This document shows, piece after piece, positions 50,217 to 57,868 of a stretch of 58,438 nt of DNA. How positions within the stretch are numbered: the stretch's first letter is position 1; each line of letters begins with the position of its first letter. The translations under genes were made by a program, and so were the position numbers. The notes beneath the pieces are model-generated. The model made no database searches, was not told the origin of the DNA, and saw nothing but the letters and a program-made list of their open reading frames with translations. Source of the stretch: Rhizobacter sp. (GTDB lineage: Bacteria > Pseudomonadota > Gammaproteobacteria > Burkholderiales > Burkholderiaceae_C); the NCBI GenBank assembly GCA_025355745.1, contig JANXZA010000040.1, positions 1-58,438 of the forward strand, read 5' to 3'.

Positions 50217-50618
50217 ATGCAAGTCCTTCTTCCCCCCGGCTGGCCGCGCCCGCGCGGCTATGCGAACGGCGTGGCCGCCAGCGGCCGCATGGTGTTCGTG
50301 GCCGGCATGGTCGGCTGGGATGCCGATGGCCGCTTCGTCAGCGACACGCTTGCCGGCCAGGCCCGCCAGGCCTTGCAGAACATCGTCGAGGTGCTGAAGG
50401 TCGCCGGCGCGAAGCCCGAGCACATCGTGCGCATGACCTGGTACGTGACCGACAAGCGCGAGTACGTGGCCGCCTACCCCGAGATCGGCACGGCCTTCCG
50501 CGAGCTGATCGGCAGCTTCAATGCGGCGATGACGGCGGTGCAGGTCAGCGCGCTGATCGAAGACCAGGCCCGGGTCGAGATCGAGGCCACCGCGGTGATC
50601 CCGGCCGATGCCGGGTGA
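50217..50618 (+). CDS. RidA-family enamine/imine deaminase
   Basis: A 133-residue YjgF/YER057c/UK114-type protein: 'VLLPPGWPRPRGYANGVAAS', 'VAGMVGWDADGRFVSD', 'ALQNIVEVLKVAGAKPEHIV' and the C-terminal 'ARVEIEATAVIP'. RidA proteins hydrolyse reactive enamines and imines. In an anthranilate-type operon it would release ammonia from the 2-amino intermediate after dearomatisation. ATG 50217 has GGAGA at the right distance; ATG 50202 would use that same site as coding sequence. It is the last gene of the operon. Confidence 0.9.
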   Translation: MQVLLPPGWPRPRGYANGVAASGRMVFVAGMVGWDADGRFVSDTLAGQARQALQNIVEVLKVAGAKPEHIVRMTWYVTDKREYVAAYPEIGTAFRELIGSFNAAMTAVQVSALIEDQARVEIEATAVIPADAG

Positions 50619-50731
50619 GCTGCACGCTGCAGCGCCCGGAAGCGCCGAACCGAGCGCTGGTGTTGGGCCGGAGCCGTCGAGGTACACTGAGCGCGTCGCA
50701 AACGCAACGCAACGCAACGCATCAAACTGCC

Positions 50732-51007
50732 ATGATGAAGACCACCACTTTTCCCTCGCTGCGCGTCGACGCCGAGTTGCGCGAAGCCGCCGAGAGCGTG
50801 CTGCGACAAGGTGAAACGCTCACGAGCCTGATCGAAACGGCAGTGCGTGAAACGATCCATCGCCGGCGTGTGCAAGACGAGTTTCTCGCCCGCGGACTGA
50901 GTTCGAGCGAAGACGCAAAACGCTCGGGTGTGTACCTCGCGGCCAGTGCCGTGCATGCCCAACTCCAGCGCCGGCTCGACGCCCGACGCAAACGGGTTCT
51001 CGGGTGA
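50732..51007 (+). CDS. Antitoxin of a ParDE/RelBE-type module
   Basis: A 91-residue protein with a ribbon-helix-helix-like start ('TTTFPSLRVDAELREAAES', 'LRQGETLTSLIETAVRETIH') followed by a charged helical tail that would wrap the toxin. It begins at ATG 50732 or 50735 and overlaps the toxin start by 4 bp (GTGA). It resembles YlcI/YnfO- and ParD-type antitoxins. A 5-bp repeat (CGCAA, 50694-50722) lies in the promoter region and could belong to the operator. Confidence 0.8.
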   Translation: MMKTTTFPSLRVDAELREAAESVLRQGETLTSLIETAVRETIHRRRVQDEFLARGLSSSEDAKRSGVYLAASAVHAQLQRRLDARRKRVLG

Positions 51008-51324
51008 CCGGTGAGTTCAAGGTTCGCTACACCGAAACCGCTCGCGACGACCTGCTCCACCTCTTCGACTTCATGCTCGACCGCGCCCAGACGGTCGAGG
51101 ATTTCGACGCCGTACAAGACGCCATCGACGCCATCAAGAGCGAGGTCGAAGGCCAGCTCGGCCGCTCGCCGTTCATCTATCGCAAGGTCGGCCAGAGCCC
51201 GTTCCGGCGCGAGCTGATCATTCCGTTTCGCGCCTCGGGTTACGTCGTTCTTTACGAGATTGAAGGCAGATCGACGGTCAACATCGTGGCCGTTCGCCAC
51301 CAGCTCGAAGACGACTACCACTGA
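51004..51324 (+). CDS. ParE/RelE-superfamily toxin
   Basis: A 106-residue protein of the ParE/RelE fold: 'VRYTETARDDLLHLFDFMLD', 'GRSPFIYRKVGQSPFRRELI' and C-terminal 'YVVLYEIEGRSTVNIVAVRH' 'QLEDDYH'. The Arg and aromatic residues of the last two strands are as in ParE. It starts at GTG 51004 inside the antitoxin stop. Targets of this family are DNA gyrase (ParE) or ribosome-bound mRNA (RelE); which one cannot be decided. Confidence 0.88.
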   Translation: MTGEFKVRYTETARDDLLHLFDFMLDRAQTVEDFDAVQDAIDAIKSEVEGQLGRSPFIYRKVGQSPFRRELIIPFRASGYVVLYEIEGRSTVNIVAVRHQLEDDYH

Positions 51325-51360
51325 CCGCTGATACCGATTTGCATTCAATTGCATAAATGT

Positions 51361-51410
51361 CCGTTCGGGCTGAGCTTGTCGAAGCCCTTCGACGGGCTCA
51401 GGGCGAACGG
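51361..51410. repeat. REP-like palindrome
   Basis: CCGTTCGGGCTGAGCTTGTC pairs imperfectly with the reverse complement ending in CGAACGG (51404-51410). This 50-bp hairpin with a GAGCTTGTCGAAG core is a dispersed intergenic palindrome well known in betaproteobacteria. It separates the toxin gene from the molybdate operon and may also end transcription. Confidence 0.85.
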
Positions 51411-51482
51411 AGGTTACTAGGCGACCGAAAGCGAATCCGTATGAGGGGCAGGACCGGCAGACGCCGGCACCCTGGCCAATCG

Positions 51483-51508
51483 TCGCTATGTAGTGCGCTA
51501 TATTGCGA
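51483..51508. promoter_or_regulatory. ModE operator upstream of modA
   Basis: TCGCTATGTA (51483-51492) and TATATTGCGA (51499-51508) are 8/10 reverse-complementary around 6 bp. This fits the ModE consensus (CGNTATATA ... TATATNNCG). It ends only 5 bp before ATG 51514, so binding of molybdate-loaded ModE would block transcription of its own operon. It also rules out the in-frame GTG at 51493 as the start. Confidence 0.85.
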
Positions 51509-51513
51509 CCTCC

Positions 51514-52284
51514 ATGCCACACGCCCACCGTTGCCGCAGCGCCATGTTCACGGCCCTGCTGTTGTCCGCCTGCCTGCAGTCCTTCGCCGCGCACGCCGCC
51601 GACCTGACCGTGTGTGCAGCGTCGAGCCTGACCAACGCGTTCCGCGACCTCGGCCCCGCGTTCGAAGCGCAGAACCCTGGCACCGTGGTGGTGTTCAACT
51701 TCGGCGCCTCCGATGCGCTGCTGGCGCAGATCGCCAAGGGCGCGCCGGCCGATGTGTTCGCCTCGGCCGACCCGCAAGCGATGGACCGCGCCGGGGCGCA
51801 GCAGTTGCTGGTGCCAGGCTCGCGCCGCAACTTTGTCGGCAACGCGCTCGTCATGATCACGCCGGCCGACAGCACGCTGGCCCTCAAGACGCCGGCCGAC
51901 TTGCGCAGACCCGAGGTCAAACGGGTCGCGATCGGCAACCCGGCCAGCGTGCCGGTGGGCCGCTACACGAAGGCGGCGCTGACGGGCACCGGCCTGTGGG
52001 CTGCCATCGAGCCGAAGGCCGTCTTCGCGCAGAACGTGCGCCAGGCGCTCGACTACGTGGCGCGCGGCGAAGTCGAGGCCGGCTTCGTCTATGCCACCGA
52101 CGCTGCGATCATGAAGGACAAGGTGCGCGTCGCCGCGCCCGTGCCGACCGACACGCCCATCAGCTACCCGATCGCCGCACTGGCCGACGCCCCCAACCCG
52201 CAGGCGGCCCGCAAGTTCGTCGACTTCGTGCTGACGCCAGCCGCGCAGACCGTGCTGGCGCGACACGGCTTCGCCCGGCCCTAG
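51514..52284 (+). CDS. modA: ModA: periplasmic molybdate-binding protein
   Basis: 256 residues. The signal sequence ('MFTALLLSACLQSFAAHA|AD') is followed by mature 'LTVCAASSLTNAFRDLGPAF'. ModA residues binding the oxyanion are in 'AASSLT', 'NFGASDALLAQIAKGAPADV', 'IGNPASVPVGRYTKAAL' and 'GFVYATDAAI'. It captures molybdate or tungstate for ModB-ModC. ATG 51514 or 51544 starts just after the ModE operator. The stop is followed at once by an 8-bp tandem repeat. Confidence 0.93.
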   Translation: MPHAHRCRSAMFTALLLSACLQSFAAHAADLTVCAASSLTNAFRDLGPAFEAQNPGTVVVFNFGASDALLAQIAKGAPADVFASADPQAMDRAGAQQLLVPGSRRNFVGNALVMITPADSTLALKTPADLRRPEVKRVAIGNPASVPVGRYTKAALTGTGLWAAIEPKAVFAQNVRQALDYVARGEVEAGFVYATDAAIMKDKVRVAAPVPTDTPISYPIAALADAPNPQAARKFVDFVLTPAAQTVLARHGFARP

Positions 52285-52316
52285 CCCGCGAGCCCGCGAA
52301 CCCGCGAACCTGCGAC
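52285..52316. repeat. 8-bp tandem repeat between modA and modB
   Basis: Four units of CCCGCGAA (last unit diverged) begin immediately after the modA stop and end 1 bp before the modB ATG, replacing any usual ribosome site. Confidence 0.85.
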
Positions 52317-52317
52317 C

Positions 52318-52989
52318 ATGGACGCGTCGATCTGGATCACGCTGGCGCTGACCCTGAAGGTGGCCGCGTGGGCCACGGCCATCAACCTGCTGCTCGGGGT
52401 GGCGGTCGGCTGGCTGCTGGCGCGGCGCCGCTTCATCGGGCGCGAGTTCCTCGACGCGGTGTTGACCTTGCCACTGGTGCTGCCGCCCACCGTGGTCGGC
52501 TACTACCTGCTGGTCGTGATCGGCAAGAACGGCTGGCTCGGCCACTGGTTGCACGACAGCCTGGGCATCAACCTGATCTTCACCTGGCAGGGCGCGGTGA
52601 TCGCCGCCACCGTGGTCGCGTTTCCGCTTTTGTTGAGCGCGGCGCGCACTGCGTTCGAGGCGGTCGATCCGCAGCTTGAGAACGCGGCGCGCGTGCTCGG
52701 CCTGAACGAATGGGCGGTGTTCTTTCGCGTCACGCTGCCGATGGCGTGGTCGGGCATCCTGGGCGGCACCTTGCTGGTGTTCGCGCGCTCGCTCGGCGAA
52801 TTCGGCGCCACCTTGATGGTGGCCGGCAGCATTCCCGGGCGCACGCAGACCCTGTCGGTGGCGGTGCACGAAGCGGTTCAGGCCGGTGACGATGCAACGG
52901 CAAACCTGCTGGTGGCCATCATCACGATCACCTGCATCGTGGTGCTGCTGGTGGCAGGCCGCTTCTCGCCAGCGCGGCGTGCGCGTTGA
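52318..52989 (+). CDS. modB: ModB: molybdate ABC transporter permease
   Basis: A 223-residue permease with five or six helices. It has 'DAVLTLPLVLPPTVVGYYLL', the EAA-loop 'ENAARVLGLNEWAVFFRVTL' that contacts the ATPase, and 'RSLGEFGATLMVAGSIPGRT', all typical of ModB/CysT-type permeases. It lies between modA and modC in the expected order. There is no obvious Shine-Dalgarno sequence before ATG 52318. Confidence 0.95.
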   Translation: MDASIWITLALTLKVAAWATAINLLLGVAVGWLLARRRFIGREFLDAVLTLPLVLPPTVVGYYLLVVIGKNGWLGHWLHDSLGINLIFTWQGAVIAATVVAFPLLLSAARTAFEAVDPQLENAARVLGLNEWAVFFRVTLPMAWSGILGGTLLVFARSLGEFGATLMVAGSIPGRTQTLSVAVHEAVQAGDDATANLLVAIITITCIVVLLVAGRFSPARRAR

Positions 52990-52995
52990 CTTGGC

Positions 52996-53706
52996 ATGCC
53001 TAACGCCGACATGAGTTTCGAGGTCGACATCGACAAGACCGTGCGCAGTGCGCAGCGCCGCTTCGAGCTGCGGGTTCGCTTCACGACCCAGGCCCGGCGC
53101 AGCGTGATCTTCGGCCCGTCGGGCGCCGGCAAGAGCCTGACCTTGCAGGCGCTGGCCGGGCTGATGAAACCGGATCGGGGCCGCATCGCCTTCGGCACCG
53201 AGGTGCTGTTCGACAGTGTTGTGGGCATCGACATTCCGGCCCGCCACCGCGGCTTCGGCTACCTGTTCCAGGACTACGCGCTGTTCCCGCGTTTGAACGT
53301 GCGCCAGAACATCGCGTTCGGTCTGTCGCGCGGGCTGCGCAACCCGTCGGCGCAGGTCGGCGGCGAGGCGGTGGAGCACTGGCTGCGCGCCTTCGAGCTG
53401 CTCGACGTGGCGGCCCAGCGCCCGGGCGAGTTGTCGGGTGGCCAGCGGCAACGCACCGCGCTGGCCCGGGCTCTGGTCAACTCGCCGCGCGCCCTGCTGC
53501 TCGACGAACCGTTCTCTGCCCTCGACCCGGCCCTGCGCGAGCGCATGCGCACCGAGCTCGATGAGTTGCTGCGCCGCATCGACATTCCGGTGCTGATGAT
53601 CACGCACGACCCCGACGACCTCGAGTGGTTCGGCGAGGAGGCGCTGTCGATTCGCGACGGCGTGATGGTTGAGTCCGCAACGTCGCCCAGACCCACGCCG
53701 GCATGA
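52996..53706 (+). CDS. modC: ModC-type ATPase lacking the TOBE domain
   Basis: A 236-residue ATPase: Walker A 'FGPSGAGKSLTLQALAG', Q-loop 'GFGYLFQDYALFPRLNVRQN', signature 'LSGGQRQRTALARALV' and Walker B 'ALLLDEPFSALDP', as in ModC. Typical ModC proteins are about 350 residues, with a C-terminal Mop/TOBE domain that senses molybdate. Here the protein ends right after the ATPase core, so that regulatory domain is missing. The next gene (modE) carries two Mop domains and overlaps the modC stop by 4 bp. Confidence 0.92.
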   Translation: MPNADMSFEVDIDKTVRSAQRRFELRVRFTTQARRSVIFGPSGAGKSLTLQALAGLMKPDRGRIAFGTEVLFDSVVGIDIPARHRGFGYLFQDYALFPRLNVRQNIAFGLSRGLRNPSAQVGGEAVEHWLRAFELLDVAAQRPGELSGGQRQRTALARALVNSPRALLLDEPFSALDPALRERMRTELDELLRRIDIPVLMITHDPDDLEWFGEEALSIRDGVMVESATSPRPTPA

Positions 53707-54515
53707 CACCCGATCCGATTTCGTTGACCGTCGGCGCCGAGTTGTCGCTGAGCCTCGATGGCCAGCACCTGGCCGGCGCGCGGCGCATCGCGCTGCTGGC
53801 CGAGATCGCGCGTGCCGGCTCGATCACGCAGGCCGCGAAGGCCGTGGGCCTGAGCTACAAGGGCGCCTGGAACGCGATCGACGACATGGCCAACCTGGCG
53901 GGCGAGCCGCTGCTGGAACGCACCGTCGGCGGCAAGGGCGGTGGCTCGACGCGCCTGACGCCACGCGGCGAGGCGCTGGTGCGCAACTTCGCGTTGATCC
54001 GCGAGGAACACACGCGCTTCGTCGACCGGCTGAACCGCCAGGCCCGAGGGCTGACCGTCGACTGTGCCTTGATGGAAAGCATCGCGATGAAGACCAGCGC
54101 CCGAAACCAGTTCGCCGGCACCGTGCACGCGGTGCGCGGCGGCGCTGTGAACGACGAGATCGAGCTGGCCATCATCGGCGGCCTGCACATCGTCGCGACC
54201 GTGACGCGCGAGAGCCGCAACGACCTCGGGCTGAAGCGCGGCGTGAAGGCGTTCGCGCTGGTGAAGGCCGCGTCGGTCCTGCTGATGACCGATGCGCAGG
54301 GCGTGCGCCTCTCGGCCCGCAACCAGCTCGCCGGCACGGTGAGCCGCGTCGTCGCGGGCGCCGTCAACAGCGAGGTCGTGCTGGCGCTGCCGGGCGGCGG
54401 CAGCGTCGCCGCGATCATCACGGCGCGAAGCGTCAAGGCGCTCGGGATTCGCGTCGGCGGTGCGGCGACGGCGGTGTTCAAGGCCTCAAGCGTGATCGTC
54501 GGCGTGGGCGCGTGA
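53703..54515 (+). CDS. modE: ModE: molybdate-responsive regulator
   Basis: 270 residues. The N-terminal winged helix is 'ARRIALLAEIARAGSITQAA', 'VGLSYKGAWNAIDDMANLAG', 'GGKGGGSTRLTPRGEALV'. Two tandem Mop/TOBE domains follow ('KTSARNQFAGTVHAVRGGAV' and 'RLSARNQLAGTVSRVVAGAV'), each binding molybdate at a dimer interface. It represses uptake when molybdate is sufficient; its operator candidate lies upstream of modA. It is the last gene of modABCE and is convergent with hmgA, 47 bp apart. Confidence 0.95.
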   Translation: MTPDPISLTVGAELSLSLDGQHLAGARRIALLAEIARAGSITQAAKAVGLSYKGAWNAIDDMANLAGEPLLERTVGGKGGGSTRLTPRGEALVRNFALIREEHTRFVDRLNRQARGLTVDCALMESIAMKTSARNQFAGTVHAVRGGAVNDEIELAIIGGLHIVATVTRESRNDLGLKRGVKAFALVKAASVLLMTDAQGVRLSARNQLAGTVSRVVAGAVNSEVVLALPGGGSVAAIITARSVKALGIRVGGAATAVFKASSVIVGVGA

Positions 54516-54562
54516 CGGAGCTTGATTCGCGACTTGGATCAATCAGTCTGCGGGGCCGCCCC

Positions 54563-55894
54563 TCACCGCCGCTGCGGATCGAAGTGCTTCACCAACCCCT
54601 GCCAGCAGCGAAAATATTCCGGCTGCAACTCGGCCGACGCCATCGCGTGTGCGGTCGGGCGCCACACCAGACGGGTTTCGAACATGAAGGCCATCGTGTC
54701 GCTGATGACATCGGGCTTCGACAGGTCGGCGTGGCTCGCTTTCTCGAAGGTTGCGGCGTCCGGGCCGTGGCCGCTCATGCTGTTGTGCAGGCTGGCACCG
54801 CCGGGCGAGAAACCCTCGGCCTTGGCGTCGTACGCGCCGTGCACCAGGCCCATGAACTCGCTCGCCACGTTGCGGTGGAACCAGGGCGGGCGGAACGTGT
54901 CTTGCGCCACCAGCGTGCGCGGCGGAAAAATCGCGAAGTCGATGTTGCTGACACCGGCCGTGTCGGACGCGCTGTGCAGCACCAGGAAAATTGACGGGTC
55001 CGGGTGGTCGTAGGAGATCGAGCCGATCGCGTTGAAGCGCCGCAGGTCGTATTTGTACGGCGCGCAGTTGCCGTGCCACGCCACCACGTCGATCGGCGAA
55101 TGATCCATGCCGGCCGACCACAGCTCACCCATGAACTTGGCGACGAGTTCGTGCGGCTCGTCGATGTCTTCATATGCGGCCACCGGGGTCAGGAAGTCGC
55201 GCGCATTCGCCAGGCCGTTCGAGCCGATCGGGCCGAGGTCGGGCAGGCGAAAGTTGGCGCCGTAGTTCTCGCACAGGTAGCCGCGCGCGCTGCCGTCCGG
55301 AAGTTCAAGCCGAAAGCGCAGTCCGCGCGGCATGACGACGATCTCCTGCGGCTCGGCGTCGATCACGCCGAGTTCGGTGACGAAGCGGTGCCGGCCCGTC
55401 TGCGGCACGAACAGCATCTCGGCGTCGGCGTTGTAGAAGCTGCGCGCCCGCATCGAACGGTTCGCCGCGTACAGATGCACCGCGCCGCCGGTCTGCGCCG
55501 CCGGGCTGCCGTTGCCGGCCATCGTGACGATGCCGTCGATGAAGTCGGTCGGCGTCTGCGGCATCGGCAGCGGGTTCCAGCGCAACTGGTTCGGTGTCGA
55601 TGCCAGCGCGGTGAAGTCGCTGACGATGCGCCCGGCGGCGATGCGCTCGAACGGTCGGTGCGTCGCCGATGGCCGGATGCGGTACAGCCACGAGCGCCGA
55701 CTGTCGGCGCGCGGCGCGGTGAATGCGGTGCCGCTGAACTGCTCGGCATACAGGCCGTACGGCGCGCGCTGCGGCGAGTTGCGGCCGACCGGCAAGGCGC
55801 CAGGCAAGGCCTCGGTGGCGAACGAATTACCGAAGCCGCTTTGGTAAGAAGCAGGTGCCGCGGGTGCAGCGTTTGCAGCGGGCTTTGTCATCAT
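54563..55894 (-). CDS. hmgA: Homogentisate 1,2-dioxygenase
   Basis: 443 residues. It opens the ring of homogentisate to maleylacetoacetate using Fe2+ and O2. Iron ligands by family spacing are H340 and E346 ('[13 protein letters not shown]') and H376 ('MSGHGPD'). The N-terminal '[19 protein letters not shown]' is the family start. ATG 55894 overlaps the DUF2783 gene stop by 4 bp. No maleylacetoacetate isomerase or fumarylacetoacetase gene is inside the window. It is the last gene of a minus-strand operon that includes an aromatic hydroxylase. Confidence 0.97.
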   Translation of the reverse strand: MMTKPAANAAPAAPASYQSGFGNSFATEALPGALPVGRNSPQRAPYGLYAEQFSGTAFTAPRADSRRSWLYRIRPSATHRPFERIAAGRIVSDFTALASTPNQLRWNPLPMPQTPTDFIDGIVTMAGNGSPAAQTGGAVHLYAANRSMRARSFYNADAEMLFVPQTGRHRFVTELGVIDAEPQEIVVMPRGLRFRLELPDGSARGYLCENYGANFRLPDLGPIGSNGLANARDFLTPVAAYEDIDEPHELVAKFMGELWSAGMDHSPIDVVAWHGNCAPYKYDLRRFNAIGSISYDHPDPSIFLVLHSASDTAGVSNIDFAIFPPRTLVAQDTFRPPWFHRNVASEFMGLVHGAYDAKAEGFSPGGASLHNSMSGHGPDAATFEKASHADLSKPDVISDTMAFMFETRLVWRPTAHAMASAELQPEYFRCWQGLVKHFDPQRR

Positions 55895-56085
55895 CGAGCT
55901 CCTGCGCGCGCCGCGTCCAGCGCCTGTTGCAGCACGCCGCTCGAGCCGATGTGATTCGCCAGCAGCAGCACCAGGCGCGCGTTCAGCGCGTGGCCGGCAG
56001 CGGTTTCGAGATCACGGTGCGCGTCGATCAGCGCCTCGTAGAAATCATCCGGCGCGTCGAGATGCGGCGCAGTGATCAGGTCCAT
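55891..56085 (-). CDS. DUF2783 small protein
   Basis: A 64-residue acidic helical protein ('[20 protein letters not shown]', '[20 protein letters not shown]', '[16 protein letters not shown]'). I recognise the family DUF2783, usually found beside FAD hydroxylase and homogentisate genes. ATG 56085 has GAGGAAG 8 bp upstream. The gene sits 11 bp after the hydroxylase and overlaps hmgA by 4 bp. The role is unknown, possibly an accessory subunit. Confidence 0.8.
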   Translation of the reverse strand: MDLITAPHLDAPDDFYEALIDAHRDLETAAGHALNARLVLLLANHIGSSGVLQQALDAARAGAR

Positions 56086-56096
56086 GGCAGGCTTCC

Positions 56097-57848
56097 TCAA
56101 GTCAACGTTAGGGCACGGGCCATCGCGGCCTCGACCTGGGCAACGGTCGGCTTGCGCCAACGGGCGCAGACGTGTTGATCGGGGCGGAACAGGCACACCG
56201 TTCCGGGCCGCAGGTCGTAGCGGCGGGTCAACGCGCCCCCGGTGTCGATGAGGGCGTCGAGGAGCACGTCGCGATCGGCCGCGCCGTTCGCGGTGACAAC
56301 GCACAGCACCTTCAATGCGCTGCCGGCGCCACGCAAGTCCCGCAGTGATCGGGCCAACGCCACGCCCGCATCGTCAACATCTGCCACATCGCCCACGTCA
56401 CCGATTGCGATCAATGCCGTGAAGCCAGCGCCCAATTCGTGCAGGAACCAGCTGCGGCCGCCATCGGCCCGCTGCACCGGCGCGTCGGCCGCCGCAGCGC
56501 CGGGCACCATCAACCCGCTGAAAGCGGCGGTGCCCGCATCGGCATCAGGCGTGTTCAGCACCGAGCCGTGCAAGGTCGCCGGCACTGACAGGCGACCGCT
56601 GTTGACGAGCGTGCGCGCGAACGGCTGCGTCTTCGCGAGTTCGAGGACGGCGTCGCGGAACAGGCGGCTGATCTCGCTCTTCGGCGTGATGAAGTCGGTC
56701 GCGCGCGTGGAATGCCGGATGTTCTCGTCGGCCGCGTACTCGCGCTCGCTCGCGTAGCTGTCGAGCAGCGCGTCGGGCGCCTTGCCGCCGACGACGAGCG
56801 CGAGCTTCCAGGCCAGGTTGTCGGCGTCCTGCACGCCCGAGTTCGCGCCGCGCGCGCCGAACGGCGACACGCCGTGCGCCGCATCGCCGGCGAACAGCAC
56901 GCGGCCGTGCCGGAACCGCGCCATGCGCGTGCAGGCGAAGGTGTAGACGCTGGCCCATTCGAGCTCGAACGGCACGTCCTTCAGCGACGAGTTCGCGAGC
57001 AGCGCCTTGACCCGCGGGACGATGTTCTCGGGTCTCTTCTCCACCTCCGGGTCGGCGTCCCAGCCGAGCTGGAAGTCGATGCGCCACACGCCGTCGGGTT
57101 GCATGTGAAGCAGCACACTCTGGTTCGGGTGGAAGGGCGGATCGAACCAAAACCAACGCTCGGCGGGTTGATCGAGCTTCATCTTCACGTCGGCGATCAG
57201 GAAACGGTCGCGGAACACCCGCCCCTGGCTGCGCACGCCGAGCAGTTCGCGCAGCGTCGAGCGGCTGCCGTCGCAGGCGACGACGTCATCGGCGCGCAGG
57301 CGGTACGGGCCATCGGGTGTCTCGATCGTCAGCGTCGCGCCATCGGCGTGGCGCTCGAGGCCGACGACCTTGTTCTGCCAGCGCACGTCGATCAGCGGCA
57401 ACTCGGCAGCGCGCTGCGCGAGGTAGCCCTCGACGTAATACTGCTGCAGGTTGATGAACGCCGGCCGCGCGTGGCCCGACTCGGCCAGCAGGTCGAAGCT
57501 GTAGATCTGGGCGTCGCGGAAGAAGACCTTGCCGACGTTCCACGACACACCCTTCGCGACCATGCGTTCGCCGCAGCCGAGCCGGTCGAAGATCTCCAGC
57601 GTGCGCTTGGCGAAGCAGATCGCACGCGAGCCGGTCGAGAGCAGGCAGTCGTTGTCGAGCAGCACGACCGGCACGCCGCGCTGCGCCAGGTCGATCGCCA
57701 GCGCCAAGCCGACCGGGCCCGCACCGACGACGACCACCGGATGCCGCGCCACCGGTTCGGCCGTCTGGTCGGGGTGGCGCACATAGTCGAACGCGAGCGA
57801 CTGGAAGTCGATCGGGCCGGGGTGCGAGGACAGGTCGCCGAATCTCAT
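56097..57848 (-). CDS. FAD-dependent aromatic hydroxylase, MhpA-like
   Basis: A 583-residue flavoprotein monooxygenase: FAD loop 'VVVVGAGPVGLALAIDLAQR', DG motif 'DDVVACDGSRSTLREL', GD motif 'VLFAGDAAHGVSPFGARGAN' and a C-terminal thioredoxin-like domain ending in 'VCLFRPDQHVCARWRKP'. This is the architecture of 3-(3-hydroxyphenyl)propionate and phenol-type hydroxylases. Next to hmgA it may hydroxylate a hydroxyphenylacetate- or gentisate-like ring to feed homogentisate. The start is ATG 57848 ('MRFGDLSSHPGPIDFQ'). It is 20 bp after the MBL gene. Confidence 0.9.
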   Translation of the reverse strand: MRFGDLSSHPGPIDFQSLAFDYVRHPDQTAEPVARHPVVVVGAGPVGLALAIDLAQRGVPVVLLDNDCLLSTGSRAICFAKRTLEIFDRLGCGERMVAKGVSWNVGKVFFRDAQIYSFDLLAESGHARPAFINLQQYYVEGYLAQRAAELPLIDVRWQNKVVGLERHADGATLTIETPDGPYRLRADDVVACDGSRSTLRELLGVRSQGRVFRDRFLIADVKMKLDQPAERWFWFDPPFHPNQSVLLHMQPDGVWRIDFQLGWDADPEVEKRPENIVPRVKALLANSSLKDVPFELEWASVYTFACTRMARFRHGRVLFAGDAAHGVSPFGARGANSGVQDADNLAWKLALVVGGKAPDALLDSYASEREYAADENIRHSTRATDFITPKSEISRLFRDAVLELAKTQPFARTLVNSGRLSVPATLHGSVLNTPDADAGTAAFSGLMVPGAAAADAPVQRADGGRSWFLHELGAGFTALIAIGDVGDVADVDDAGVALARSLRDLRGAGSALKVLCVVTANGAADRDVLLDALIDTGGALTRRYDLRPGTVCLFRPDQHVCARWRKPTVAQVEAAMARALTLT

Positions 57849-57868
57849 GGCATGCCGCGCCGGCGCGC

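Noticed and set aside
50722-53709. A ~995-codon open frame on the minus strand opposite the toxin-antitoxin and mod genes
   Set aside because: It crosses a REP palindrome and four recognised genes and has no protein character.
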